Part shown: positions 46,896 through 58,800 of the stretch, piece by piece
How the letters are laid out: each line of letters opens with the position of its first letter
Position numbering within the stretch: the stretch's first letter is position 1
NCBI GenBank assembly: GCA_028554755.1
Contig: JAPTOF010000009.1
Span: forward strand, 4,475,501-4,539,500
Source of the DNA: Cordia subcordata
Lineage: Eukaryota > Streptophyta > Magnoliopsida > Boraginales > Cordiaceae
Direction of reading: 5' to 3'
DNA: 64,000 nucleotides
Notes under the pieces: model-generated
Told to the model about the DNA's origin: nothing
The model's input: the letters and a program-made list of their open reading frames with translations, nothing else
Databases searched by the model: none
Program-made: the position numbers and the translations under genes

Positions 46896-48890
46896 TTGTG
46901 CATGCTTGGTAGGAGATCCCTTAGAGATCCCCTAGTTCCTCTTAATCTCGAACTTGATAGAATTACTAGACATTTTAGGAATTTAGGAGATCTTCTTGAG
47001 GAGGTGGTTGATCCCAATCATGGTTCTAATCCTCCCAATCCCCTGATAAATCCCATTCCACCTCACGATCACTATGGGCATCAAGCCCAAGATCATTTTA
47101 GACGAGAGCCCCATAGACTAGATCCACCCATAGATCAGGAACCCAATCTTAGGCAATTCTTTCTCACCAAAGCCGTTGAGCCTAATTTGGCTATTCAAAT
47201 TCCAAGTTTGGGGGAGACAGACTTTGAGATTAAGCCTAATATGTTGGCTATGCTTCTTTCCTTCTATAGGAGAAGCAATGAGAGTCCTCTAGATCATATT
47301 ACTGATTTTGTTGAGATGAGTTCCACTCTCTATGTCCCCAATGTCTCCCAAGAGGTCATACGTCTAAGATTGTTTACTTTCTCTCTTAAGGACAAGGTTA
47401 GGGCTTGGTTCTATTCCTTACCTAATGGTTATATTGCTACATAGGCTGAGCTTCAATCTAAGTTCTTTCAAAAATTTTATCCCATAGCCAAGACGGCCGA
47501 CCTTAGGACCGCCATTATGACTTTCTCCCAACATGACCTAGAATCCTTTTATGAGGCTTGGGAGAGGTTCAAGGATTTTCTTAGATAATATCTATACCAC
47601 GAGTATGGCAATCATGACCTATTGAAATATTTCTTTCGAGGCTTAAATGAACAAAATAGGATCATGGTCAATGTCGTCTCCAGTGGTGGCTTTTATCTTT
47701 TGAAACCAACTAAGGCATGGGAGAAAATAGAAATGATGGCTGAAAATTCTTTTCAAATTTTTTTCTATGGAAAGGTCTAGACGGGGAGGCAACAAGAGAA
47801 GTGTTAGTGAGGTTGGAGTTTCTTTAGATTTACCTGCTAAGGTTGAGGCTTTGACGAATAAGCTAGATCAATTCATTTCTTTGTCTATTTCATCCCAAGG
47901 TCATGGGACTAGTTCTATAGGTTCTTCCTCCGCCCCTTTAGTTGTTGAAGCTCGTGCATTGTGTTTCGAGTCATCTCATAAGACCATAGCTTACCCTTTA
48001 TCATCTCAATTTCCTAAATTCATGAAAGAGCAAGTGTGTGCCACACAAGGTTATTCTCGTGAGTATAATCCATACTCGAACACATACAATCTGGGTTGGA
48101 GGGACAACCCAAAATTTTCTTAGAGACAAGGTCAACACGAGTCTAATTCACATCCTCAGGTTCCACCTCAGCGGCGACCCCATCCTCAATATCCCCCAGG
48201 TTTCTATCATCTTAATTAGCCCCGTCTCACTAGTGCTCCTCAACCTCAGGCTTTACCTGCTCCTTCTAGTAGCCAACCTCCTAATAATGACATGATGAAG
48301 ATAATGCAGTTCATCCAGAACTAGCAATAGGAATTGGCAGAAAATAGGCAGCAAATGGCGAGGTTTGAGGCACAGTTAGGACATATTGCTAGTCAGTTGA
48401 ATGCTAGAGACCTCAGGAAATTGCCTTCTTTACTAAAGGTAAACCCTAGAGTCCAGTCCTATTCTTGCACCGATACCACTTATCTCTCTCAGGCCCAGGC
48501 GAAGGCCGTCACCACTCTTAGGAGCGATAGGGTAGTGGATAATAGGGTAGGAGTTGACTTTGCAGTGCCTACACCTAGTGGTTATTCCGAGTTTAGAGAG
48601 TCACATAGTAGTCCTATTGAGAGGGATTCTAGATAGGGTTTTGTTGAGAAAATTGAGCCTGCTAGAGACCATGGAGAGAGTAGTACTTCCCATCCTCATA
48701 GGGCAGGAAAGGAACCTATTGATGATTCCCATGTGTTTAGAGATGTTGCACTTAAAGTTCCCTTCCTATCTGTCTTAGAGAGGCCTACACCTAGTGAGGA
48801 TTCTAGTTTTTCAAGGTTTTAGAGCATCTTAAGGACCTTAAGGTCAATCTTCCATTAATAGATGCGATCCTTTCTATTCCCTCATATTCT
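46896..48890 (+). pseudogene. Element E gag, decayed
   Basis: The first open piece 46896-47444 has the Athila gag core (FEIKPNMLAMLLSFY, LRLFTFSLKDKVRAWFYSLP) and stops at 47442 where a Trp is expected (AT-stop-AELQ). It goes on with KFFQKFYPIAKTADLR and a stop at 47586. Later pieces 47767-48123 and 48334-48636 are Ser/Gln/Pro-rich and contain SSQFPKFMKEQVCA and ENRQQMARFEAQLGHIASQL. No zinc knuckle was identified. Confidence 0.82.
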
Positions 48891-49700
48891 AATTTCTTTA
48901 AAGATCATTGTACAAGGAAGCATAGGTCATCGAACATTCCTAAGAAGGTGAGGCTTGTGGAGAAGGTGAGTAGTATTTGTACTTTGGGCCTTCTGGCCAA
49001 AATGAGTGACCCTAGAGCTTTCACCATTCCTTGTAGGATCCAAGAGACCCAGATTGATCACACCTTGTTAGATTTAGGATCTAGTATAAATCTCATTCCC
49101 TACTCCGTCTATCTGCTGCTAGGTCTAGATGAGTTGTCCCCTACACATGTTACTCTTTAGCTAGCTGATAAGTCCGAGCGTAGACCTAAGGGTGTGATAA
49201 AGAATGTTAGGTCCAAGTAGGTGAATTCGTGTACCTTGTTTACTTTATAGTGTTAGATATGGATTCAGGACATGACTCTAGACATTCTACACATGTTCTT
49301 CTAGGTTGCCCTTTCTTTGCCACTACAGATGCCATTATTCATTGTAGGTCGGACTTATTAGAGATGAAATTTAGGAATTTGAGGTCCACTATGAAGGTTG
49401 TTGAGGCAGTGAATAGGGCTAGTATTGGAGGAGAAGATGGAGAAGAGTGCTTTAGGATTAATGTGATTGATTCTTGTGTCGAGGATTTTGTAGAGCGAAC
49501 TATGACCGATAGAGCAGATTTGAAGAAAATTGAGGAATTGATGTCTAGTTTTGATTTAGACACCTTAGAGTGGAAATGTGTAGCTTTTACTTCCTCAATT
49601 GAGAGCCAATTGATTGATAAGTCGCTTAAGGTTAATCCTTCTAGTCTTGATTCTAGTGATGTCCCCGTTGATGATGTTAAGGTTGAGTCCCCTTTGGTTG
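48891..49700 (+). pseudogene. Element E aspartic protease region, decayed
   Basis: SDPRAFTIPCRIQETQIDHT leads to LLDLGSSINLIPYSVYLLLG at about 49060: the D-L-G-S active-site strand of a retroviral-type protease. TLQLADKS-type sequence is broken by a TAG at 49158. The frame 49229-49804 continues with VYFIVLDMDSG and LLGCPFFATTDAII, then an acidic linker (VPVDDVKVESPLVED), after which the sequence stops resembling a retroelement. Confidence 0.8.
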
Positions 49701-50195
49701 AAGATCACATCGGATTCGAACCCTCAGGTGACTTCACTCGCAACATTGGGTTTCCCCTTTCTACGACGGCTAGTGAAATCATAAATCGCTTCCCTTGGGC
49801 ATGAAGCCATTGGATCGGGGCCTAGCGCTTTCAGCTATCTTTCAACACCTGGTTCTATCAAAGCTGCTTGTAAACTCCTACCATCGTCTCAGTGAAGTAG
49901 CCCATGGGTCACTACGAAAGGTGTCCCATGGATGGACGAATCCGGGTCTCGATTCAGAAAGATGAAGGGCCCAAAAGTCTAAATAGGGGAGGGAAGTCTT
50001 AATTCAAAAAGGCGCCTGCGCCAGAACTTCTTCAGAAAGGGGCGAGATTACTCTACACTCTATAAAGAGAGGCTCGATAAGCCTTCGTGCTCTAAAATCA
50101 AATCAAAGAATTATATTAGTGGGTTGGTCCAACCAAGAAAGGCATGGGAGTCTTTGGGCATTGCTTGAGCAAAGTCAAGCTTGGATTTTTTAGCC
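49700..50195. other. compositionally foreign insert in element E, possibly organellar
   Basis: Between the protease linker and PPLELKPLPDNLKY of the RT lead (about 50200) lies about 0.5 kb that matches neither. It is richer in GC and CpG than its surroundings (for example GGCGCCTGCGCC, GGATCGGGGCC, CCGGGTCTCG). Its style resembles plant mitochondrial spacer DNA, but I cannot verify a match. Related Athila elements have no coding segment of this kind at this point as far as I recall. Confidence 0.4.
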
Positions 50196-50199
50196 TAGC

Positions 50200-51840
50200 C
50201 CTCCTTTAGAGCTCAAACCCCTTCCTGATAATTTAAAGTATGCATTCCTAGGCCCTAGTCATCATTGCTTCCGATCTTTCTAATAAGCAAGAGAAATGTC
50301 TCTTAGAGGTTCTTAAGAAACATAGGAAGGCTATAGGGTAGAAAATTGATGATTTGACAGGTATTGACCCTTTGGTTTGTATGCATCATATTCACCTTGA
50401 GAATGGAGCCATTCCTTCTAAGGAGATGCAAAGGAGGCTGAACCCACACATGAGTGAAGTAGTTAAGAAAGAGATCATTAATCTTTTAGATACGAGCATC
50501 ATTTATCCAATCTTCGATTGTGAGTGGGTTAGCCCGGTCCAAGTCATCCCTAAGAAGTCCGGGATCATGGTTGTGGAAAATGAGAAAGGAAAGCTTATCC
50601 CTACACGCACTCCCACAAGATGGAGAGTTTGTATTGATTATAGAAAGCTCAACTCCAAAACTAGAAAAGATCATTTCCCATTGCCTTTTCCAGATCAGAT
50701 TTTAGATACAGTAGCTGGGCATAGCTACTTTTGTTTTCTAGATAGCCATTTGAGTTACAATCAGATCCTCATGTTTCTTGAGAAGTAAGAGAAGACCACC
50801 TTTAGTTGTCCCTATAGCACTTTTGCCTATAAGAGAATGCCCTTCGGTCTTTGTAATGTTCCAACGACTTTCTACAGGTGTATGATGGCCATTTTTAGTG
50901 ACTTGATTGAGAGGCATTTAGAGATATTCATGGATGATTTCTGAGTCTTTGGTGATAGTTTTGATGAGTACTTGGGTCACGTCTCTTTAGTCTTAGACCG
51001 ATGTGTGGAGAAGAATCTAGTGTTGAGCTGGAAGAAATCCCACTTCATGGTACAAAGAGGGATAGTGTTAGGTCATTTAGTTTCATCTAGCGGTATTCAA
51101 ATTGACCCAGCTAAGGTAGAATTGATTGAAAAGTTACCTGTCCCTATGTGTGTCAAGGATGTTAGATATTTTCTAAGGCATGTAGGATTCTACTGTAGAT
51201 TCATTAAGGATTTTAGCCACATTGCATGTCCTTTGTCTAGGCTCCTAGCACAAGATGTCCCTTTCGACTTTGATGATGAGCGTGTTAGGGCTTTCAATAC
51301 GCTTAAATCCTTATTGTCTACATCTCTGATTATCCAACCACCTAACTACAATCTCTTATTTGAGGTTATGTGTGATGCATCTGATTATGCGATAGGAGTC
51401 GCTTTAGGTCAAAGGAAGGATAAGTTGGCCGATATTGTGTACTATGCTAGCAAGACTCTTGATGAAGCCCAAATAAACTATACCACCACAGAAAAAGAGC
51501 GTCTGGCAATAGTTTTATCCCTTGACAAGTTTAGGTCATGCATTCTAGGATCCAAAGTGATTGTCTACATCGATCATGCGGCATTGAAGTATTTGTTGTC
51601 TAAGAAAGACTCTAAGCCCCGCTTGATTAGGTGGTTGTTCCTCCTTCAAGAGTTTGACATTGAAATCCGGGATAAGAAGGGTAGAGAAAATTTAGTTGCA
51701 GATCATCTTTCCCGTCTTGTTAGCGAGTCTTCTAGTGATCCATCCCCTTTTCATGATTCATTTCCCGATGAGCAATTGTTTGTCGCTTGGTTTGCTCATA
51801 TTGTTAATTATCTTGCCATAAGGCTTTTTCCTTCCCATTA
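50200..51840 (+). pseudogene. Element E reverse transcriptase and RNase H, decayed
   Basis: RT: PLPDNLKYAFLG, IYPIFDCEWVSPVQVIPKKSG, TRWRVCIDYRKLNSKTRKDH, then FCFLDSHLSYNQI (FLDGYSGYNQI expected; the Asp stays). A stop follows at 50786. The catalytic box FMDDF at about 50930 is followed by a TGA in place of Ser. From 50972 a 289-codon frame is open: connection ([32 protein letters not shown]) and RNase H ([49 protein letters not shown]). The frame closes at 51839. Confidence 0.9.
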
Positions 51841-52907
51841 GGAGAAGAGAGAAAACGATAGGTTCCTAGCACAAGTTAGGCATTTCTTTTGGGAGGATCT
51901 CTATCTTTTTAAAGTGTGAGCGGATCAAATGATTCACTGTTGTGTGCTCGAGGACGAGTTTGAGAGCATTTTGAGCATGTGTCACGATGAAGGGTATCGG
52001 GGTCATTCTAGTAGGAAGAAGACCGCCGCGAAGGTCTTGCAATGTGGATTATTTTGGCACACTCTCTTAGGGATGCCTAAGAATATTGCAAAAAGTGTTT
52101 TAGATGTCAACAATCCTAGTCCATCTCTAGGAGAAACATGATGCCTTTATCCTCTATTCTTCTATGTAAGTTATTTGATTTTTAGGGTGTAGATTTCATG
52201 GATCTATTTTCACCTTTCTTTGGGTGCCAATACATTTTAGTAGCCGTTGATTATGTGTCCAAATAGGTTGAGGCAATTCCCACATGCACTAATGACCATA
52301 AGGTAGTGGTTAAATTCATCAAGGAGAACATTTTCTCTGGATTTGCAGTCCCTAAGGTCTTGATTAGTGATCGAGGTTTGCATTTTCGCCATAGAACTTT
52401 AAAGGTCTTTTGGAAATGGTATTCGGTCACCCATAAGGTTGTTACTCCTTATCACCCGCAAACTAGTGGACAAGTAGAGGTGTCCAATAGGGAGATCAAG
52501 CACATCTTAGAGAAAATGGTTAGGCCCGATAGGAGAGATTGGTCTATTAGGCTAAATGATGCTTTGTGGGCTTACCATACCGCCTTTTAGACTCCCATTG
52601 TATATCTCCGTATAGATTGGTTTATGGGAAAGCTTGTCACTTGCCAGTAGAACTTGAGCATAGAGCTTATTGGGCCATCAAGGCCTTAAATTTTGATTTG
52701 GCAAGAGCAGGTGAGAAAAGGAAGCTAGACCTAGCAGAGTTGGAAGAGCTTAGATTTGAGGCATATGAGAATGCCAAACTTTGTATGGATAGGATGAAGA
52801 GAATTCATGATAAACACATTATTAAGAAATCATTCTCTCCCTCAAATAAAGTTTGGTTATTTAATTCACGATTGAAACTCTTTCCAGGTAAGCTCAAGAC
52901 AAGACGG
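51841..52907 (+). pseudogene. Element E integrase, decayed, cut by solo LTR F
   Basis: The zinc-binding part (CHDEGYRGHSSRKKTAAKV) is followed by the rve core: MDLFSPFFGCQYILVAVDYV with a stop where KWVEA is expected, [11 protein letters not shown], and [17 protein letters not shown] (triad residues D, D, E present). [12 protein letters not shown] is followed by TAG. A frame change leads to [20 protein letters not shown] and to the C-terminal [14 protein letters not shown], where F interrupts. The reading resumes at 54732. Confidence 0.9.
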
Positions 52908-54731
52908 TGGTGTATGTCTCTCGAATACAAGCTCTAAAGACCCGCAAGCGCACGGATCAGTGTAGCTAAGTGTATGCAAGTATGGGGCTGATTCCACAGG
53001 GAGGCTATGTTGGGAGATAGATTCTTCGTGTATGTTCTACAGTGTGCCTAAGAAGAAACCTAAACAATCTATTTTTTTAAGATTTTTGGATTTTTGATGA
53101 TCGGGAGCTCTAACTAAAATGAATTAAATTAAGCTATGGGAATAGAAAGTGGGAAACAAGTTAATCTAGAAGAACTAACAAATCAAAATGGGTTAGGGTG
53201 ACTTCAACTTATGAATGGGTGATTCTATACTCAAATGCTATGGGATTAAAGAATGATGGCCTGCTTTCGTAATTGCTCTTGACTAGGTTGCTAAGTTAGT
53301 GTCTTAATTTCCCCATAGGACTCGGTGCGGCTCTGTCCCTAGGCGGCACCTCCTAGAGCTACGGCGTGGTCCTTATGACCTAGGGCCTGAAGAGTGACCA
53401 ATTGGCTTCCTAGGTGACCTAGAATAAACCTACCCTAGTACCTAAACCATTGGCTGGATTTAAAACCAAGACCTATTGTTGCTAAGGTCGACTAAACCTA
53501 TCCTGAAACCTATTGGCTGGATTTAAAGCCAAAGGAGACTCGGCCTAGGCTATCCCTAAATTGCTTACCGTCATTCTAAGGTTACTATAACGAGATTTGA
53601 CTTGATAGCACATTCCTACATGTTCGTGGCCAAGGTGTTCTTGAATAAATGAATCTATTCAAGTACCAAACATCGTCGTGCTCGGATTACACCATTAGAA
53701 TCAATTAACAACCAGCATGTATTCGTTATTGAAGTCATATTCACTACTAGGCATGCAAATATACACATAGACATGAATATAAGCATTACCTTGTTCATAG
53801 AATCCGTATATAAATACATGGACATGATTATAGCATGGGTTAGATGTGTTTAGTAATAAATAGACTTCAATTTATACACATATTATTCATTTAGGCATTT
53901 AATCAAACACTTAGACATGAAAGAGAAAATAACCATTTGAACAAGAAAATCAAACATGTATATATTCAGCCATTTAAGCCCATATCATAAGAGTATATAG
54001 CTAACCCATTACATAAGTTAAATTACCCTACACAAGTCTACTTAATCATGATAAGAGATAGAATGAAAGAGAGTTTATAAAGCTTCCCTTTTATCCTAGC
54101 TAATCTTGTACAAGGCTCTTGAGCAAACTTGAACCAAATGTTTGAAACCCTTTAAATCTTCTTGCTTCAAGGTGATGAAATGTGTGAGAGAGTATGTGTG
54201 ATGTGGGTGAAGACTAGGGTTATGTATGTGTATGTGTGTATGTGTGTGTGATGGGTGTGTAACGATCCTTCTCTTAGCTCGATTGGCTTTTTGATGGTGC
54301 TCTCTGGATTGGCCGGTCGACCTAGCCAGTCAATCGGCTCTAAAGGGGTGGTTGTCCAGCTATTTTTAGCACCTCTCTGGAGTAGCCGGTCGACCTAGCC
54401 GGTCAACTGGTTCCTTCTCTTAGGTCGTCCGGCTGACTTCCTTCCTTCATTCTTTGTCTTTTTTGCCTCAGATCTTCTCATTTTGACCCGTGCATCTCCC
54501 ATCTTCATCACCTATCATCATTCAATCCTGATCTTAAGCTAAAGTTCACCTAAATCATTGAAAACAAACAATTAGTGTAGCAATTTGTCTCTTAAACTCA
54601 ATATGTACATTTGTTTATGCTTAAGCCTATTCTTATCAAAAGCACTACACTAATGCATCTTTTAGAGCATTGAATACCTCTTAAATATAAGTAAATAACA
54701 ATGCAAACACACGCAAAAACACAACACATCA
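52908..54731 (-). repeat. F: solo LTR of the Athila/E family (minus) inside E pol
   Basis: 1824 bp, inverted relative to E: plus-strand start TGGTGTATGTC, end ACACATCA. Flanked by GACGG (52903-52907) and GATGG (54732-54736), a 5-bp target duplication with one change. No internal region, so it arose by LTR-LTR recombination of a full element. Contains GTCGAC at 54316 and 54389 and the GGATTTAAAGCC module at about 53450-53540. Confidence 0.92.
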
Positions 54732-54907
54732 GATGGGATGGTCCATATGAGGTGTTGGTTGCCTACCCTGCTGGAGCAGTCAAAATCAAAGACTTGAAGG
54801 ATGGCCGAGAGTTCACGGTGAATGAGCAACGCCTAAAGCATGCATATGATCAGAGCATTGCTCATATGGAGCTTTTAATGCTTCAGGATCCCATCTATAG
54901 AGGTTGA
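54732..54907 (+). pseudogene. Element E integrase C-terminus, distal of solo LTR F
   Basis: Continues the reading from 52907: RWDGPYEVLVAYPAGAVKIK, FTVNEQRLKHAYD, then TGA at 54905. The WxGPYxV motif is the typical C-terminal end of gypsy integrase. Confidence 0.88.
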
Positions 54908-56278
54908 AGATGAGTTGGTGTTTACCCAACTGACAGTATAGTGGTTAGCGCTACTAGGAGGCAACCTAGGTTCAATTTTGTAATTTTTGCATTTGTTTCA
55001 CTTTCTTTCCTTTATATTTTCTTTCTTTTTCGTTCACCCACATCAAAGTGTTGAATCTCGATCCTTTGTCCCATAAGATACACCATTGCTTATTATTGCA
55101 CATGCCAATACAAGCATGCATAGGCAATACTACTAATCTTGTTTTCTTTGTGAGTATTTGTGAGTTATGAGTCACAAGATTAGTAGTATGGTGATTTATC
55201 ATTGGCATGGAAAGCTTTAAAGAAAATACAAGGTTGTATCTATCCTTTTTGCACTTGTTCCCCATGTTTTTACCTCATCCCTACCACCCTTACCTGGTTT
55301 GTAATGCCAATTTGCTTGTTTATATGTTTTGCTCTATTTGCTTAAGGACAAGCAAAGTTTAGATTTAGGGGTGCGGTAGTTTGGTTTTCTTGTTATATAT
55401 CTTGCTTAGGGTAAACTAAATTATGTGCTTAAAAATGGTGAAAAATTTTCAACTTTGATGCATCAAGAGTCATTTATTTCTTTGTTGATCATTGTGTTGA
55501 CTATGGTGATTGACTTTATTGATTGGTGAATATGAGATGCATTGTGAGGAAATGAATAGAGTAGTTTGAAAGCTAAGTCTTGGAGGGGATGCCTTTCAAA
55601 GTTTTGGGGTGTGAGGACCTTTAAAGAATAACCCTTGTAGCCACCCCATAGCTTAGTAGGAAAGAGTGTCCCTTCTTGATTGGTTCTTTTTTATGTGCCA
55701 AAGCCTTTCATTTTCTTTTCTTTTTGTGAATACGATGCAAAGTATGAAAAATTTTTTAAAAAAATTGAATTGAAAAAGGTACAAAGCTGCAAAAATATAT
55801 TAAAAAAAGTGAAATTAGAAAAAAGCCAAAGCACCAAAAAGTTCTGTGAATAAGTGCATAAGTGACACAATGTCAATTTAGTACATGCTATCATCTTTGT
55901 AGATATGTGAATAAGGCTTTTTATAAGCCATTGTGTATGTATATTCTCTCTTCTTGTCTTTGAGGCTTTGGGCATGTTGGGGAGGCCATGATAGTTGGGA
56001 GGCATGAAATATCAACATCCCGAGTGCGTGAGTTAGAATCCTAGGCTCGTGGTGATTTGGCTACTTACGAAATTCCTACAAGGAACGAGAGTCCTTATGA
56101 GTAGAGGGAAGATCCAAAGAGGCTTAGGATCTTTCCATAATAGGAACATCGCCTTCATGCTTCTTAGACTAAATTTGATAGAGAGTCGATCCCTTAGGTA
56201 ACCCTTGGCATCGACTTTAGAAATAAACTTAAGATTGGGCTTGCTTAGGGACAAGTAAGGAAAAGGTTTGGGGGTGTT
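54908..56278 (+). other. 3' internal non-coding region of element E
   Basis: 1.37 kb without a gene, homologous to 28886-30419 of B. There is no env ORF, although many Athila elements have one here. It closes with the purine tract before the right LTR. Confidence 0.75.
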
Positions 56279-58171
56279 GATGTGTTGTGTTTTTGTTTGT
56301 GTTTGCATTGTTATTTTCCTATGTTTAAGAGGTATTAAGTGTTCATAAAGATGCATTAGTGTAGTACTTTTGATAAGAATAGGCTTAAGTGTAGACAATT
56401 GTACATATTGATTTTAAGAGACAAATTGCTACACTAACTGTTTATTTTCAATGATTTAGGTGAACTTCGCGTTAAGATTGAGATTGAACGATGATAAGTG
56501 ATGAAGATGGGAGATGCACGGGTCAAAAAGAAAAGATCGGAGGCTAGAAAGAGAAAGAATGAAGGAAGGAAGTCAGTCGGACGATCTAAGAAGAAGGAGC
56601 CGGTTGACCAGCTAGGTCGACCGGTCACTCCAGAAAGGTGCTTAAAATAGCCGGACGACTACCCTTTTAGAGCCGGTCTACCGGCTAGGTCGACTGACTA
56701 GTCTAGAAAGCGTCACCAAAAAGTCAGTCGAGCTAAGAGGAGCAGGTCGACCGACAATTCGTAAAAAAGCGGATATAAAAGCCCGATTTTCAGACTTAAA
56801 AAGGGGAATCTTTTTGACAATTCTGGAGAGGATCTTAACACACCCATCACACATACACACATTTAACCCTAATCTTCACCCATATCACACGCACTCTCTC
56901 ACACATTTCATCACCTTGAAGCAAGAGGATTTAGAGGGTTTCAAACATTTGGAATCAAGTTTGCTCAAGAGCTTTGTACAAGATTAGCTAGGATGAAAGG
57001 GAAGCTTCGTAAACTCTCTTTCATTCTATCTGTTATTATGATTGAGTAGACTTGTGTAGGGTGATTTAGCTTATGTAATGGGACAATTACATACTCTTAT
57101 GATATGGGATTAAATGGCTGAATATATACATGTTTGATTTTTTTGTTCAAAGGGTTATTTTTTCATTCATGTCAAAGTGTTTGATTAAATGCCTAAATGA
57201 GTAGCATGTGTATAAATTGAAGTCTATTTATTACTAAACACATCTAATCCATGCTATAATCATGTCTATGTGTTTATATGTGGATGCTATGAAGTGGGTA
57301 ATGCTTATATTCATTTTTATATGTATCTTTGCATGCCTAGTAGTGAATATGACTTCAATAACGCATACATGTTGGTTGTTAATCGCTTCTAATTGTGTAA
57401 TTCGAGCATGGCGATGTTTGGTAGTTGAATAGATCCGTTTATTCAAGAACACCTTGGCCAAGAACATGTATGAATGTGCTAGCAAGTCAAATCCCGCTAT
57501 AGTGACCTTAGAATAATGGCAAGTAATTTAGAGCTAGCCTAAGCCAAGTCTCCTTTGGCTTTAAATCCAGCCAATAGGTTTCATGATAGGTTTAGTCGAC
57601 CTTAGCAACACTAGGTCTTGGCTTTAAATCTAACCAATGGTTTAGGTACTAAAGTAGGTTCATTCTAAGTCACCTAGAAAGCTAATTGGTCACTCTTAAG
57701 GCCCTAGGTCATAAGGAGTATGCCGTAGCTCTAGGAGTCACCGTCTAGGAACGGACCTGCACCGAGTCTTGGAGGAAATTAAGATACTAATTAAGCAACC
57801 TAGGTAACAGCAATTATTAAAGTAAGCCATCATTCTTTAATCCCATAGCATTTGAATATAGAACCCCCCATTCATAAATTGAAATCACCCTAACACCTTT
57901 CCATTTGTTAGTTACTTTAGATTAGCTTGTCCTCCACTTTTCCATTCCCATAGTTTAGCTTAATTCGATTTAGCTAGAGCTCCCAACCATCCAAAATCCC
58001 CAAAAAATAGATAGTTTAGGTTTCTTTTTAGGCAAACTCTAAAGCACACACATAGAATCCATCTCACAGCATAGCCTTCCTGTGGAATCGACCACGTACT
58101 TGCATACAATTTACTACACTGATCCGTGCGCTTGCGGGTCTTTAGAGCTTATACTCAAAAGATGACGATCA
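56279..58171 (+). repeat. 3' LTR of element E
   Basis: 1893 bp, more complete than the left LTR. GTCGAC at 56616, 56689 and 56746; CTTTAAATC module at about 57560-57650. It ends GATCA before the ATTAA duplication. Confidence 0.93.
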
Positions 58172-58176
58172 ATTAA

Positions 58177-58800
58177 TATGACCTAGTCTATGATGCCACA
58201 ATTGATTTGGATTACATGAGTTATCTCACAAATGCTTTAGTGTATAGTGGTATTGGAAACAATATGTTGCTCATGCATTCTTTCATCCACATCTAGAAAA
58301 TAAAGACCATTAACTAAAATGCCCTTGCTGACAAATTCATTACCATAATGAATTTTCCATATATTGTTGACAAAGGAAAATTCATAATTTTCTTTTACAA
58401 GTCTGGGAATAGACACTATATTCCTAATAGCATTAGGTGTATATAAACAATATTCAAGATTCAAAACATGTCGAGAAGGCATAGAAACAAAAAAGTTTGC
58501 CAATAGCTGATGCGGCAACCGTTGCCCCATTCCCAACTTGCAAAACCACTTCATGTTTCTCAAATGTCCTACTTTGATATAGGTCTTGTTTAGAAACACA
58601 AACATGTGATGTTGCACCAGAATTTAGAAGCCACAAAGTAGAATATTCACCAATCAAAATATTAGTCTGAATCACAAATAAAGAAGAATTACCTCTATCG
58701 TAGCTTTGTTAGCCTTGACTTTCAAGCTTTGAAGATACAATGGACAAATTCTCTTCCAGTGCCCTTACTCTTGGCAGTGAAAACATTTTCCCTTCCCAGC
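58177..58800 (-). pseudogene. copia element G2: gag end, protease, gag-pre-integrase
   Basis: On the minus strand: a zinc knuckle CFHCQE-stop-GHWKRIC near 58780, protease WLLNSGATSHVC at about 58620 (D-to-N at the catalytic DSGATSH), and a gag-pre-integrase region with LEYCLYTPNAIRNIVSIPRL and LWHHRLGHIN at the left edge. Element E inserted exactly after GHIN; the next codons, DKRL, are at 44847-44864. The rest of pol is missing. Confidence 0.85.

Larger units (their letters stand above)
44865..58171 (+). mobile_element. Element E: Athila-type Ty3/gypsy retrotransposon
   Basis: LTRs 44865-46621 and 56279-58171 (TGATGTG...GATCA), exact target duplication ATTAA at 44860-44864 and 58172-58176. 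tRNA-Asp-like PBS and a purine tract AAAAGGTTTGGGGGTGT are present. Gag, protease, RT, RNase H and integrase are recognisable in gypsy order, all broken. The RT box FMDDF is of Athila type. The element hosts a solo LTR (F) and a compositionally foreign patch (49700-50195). It interrupts copia element G2: the amino-acid reading HHRLGHIN on the right flank continues as DKRL on the left flank. Confidence 0.94.
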
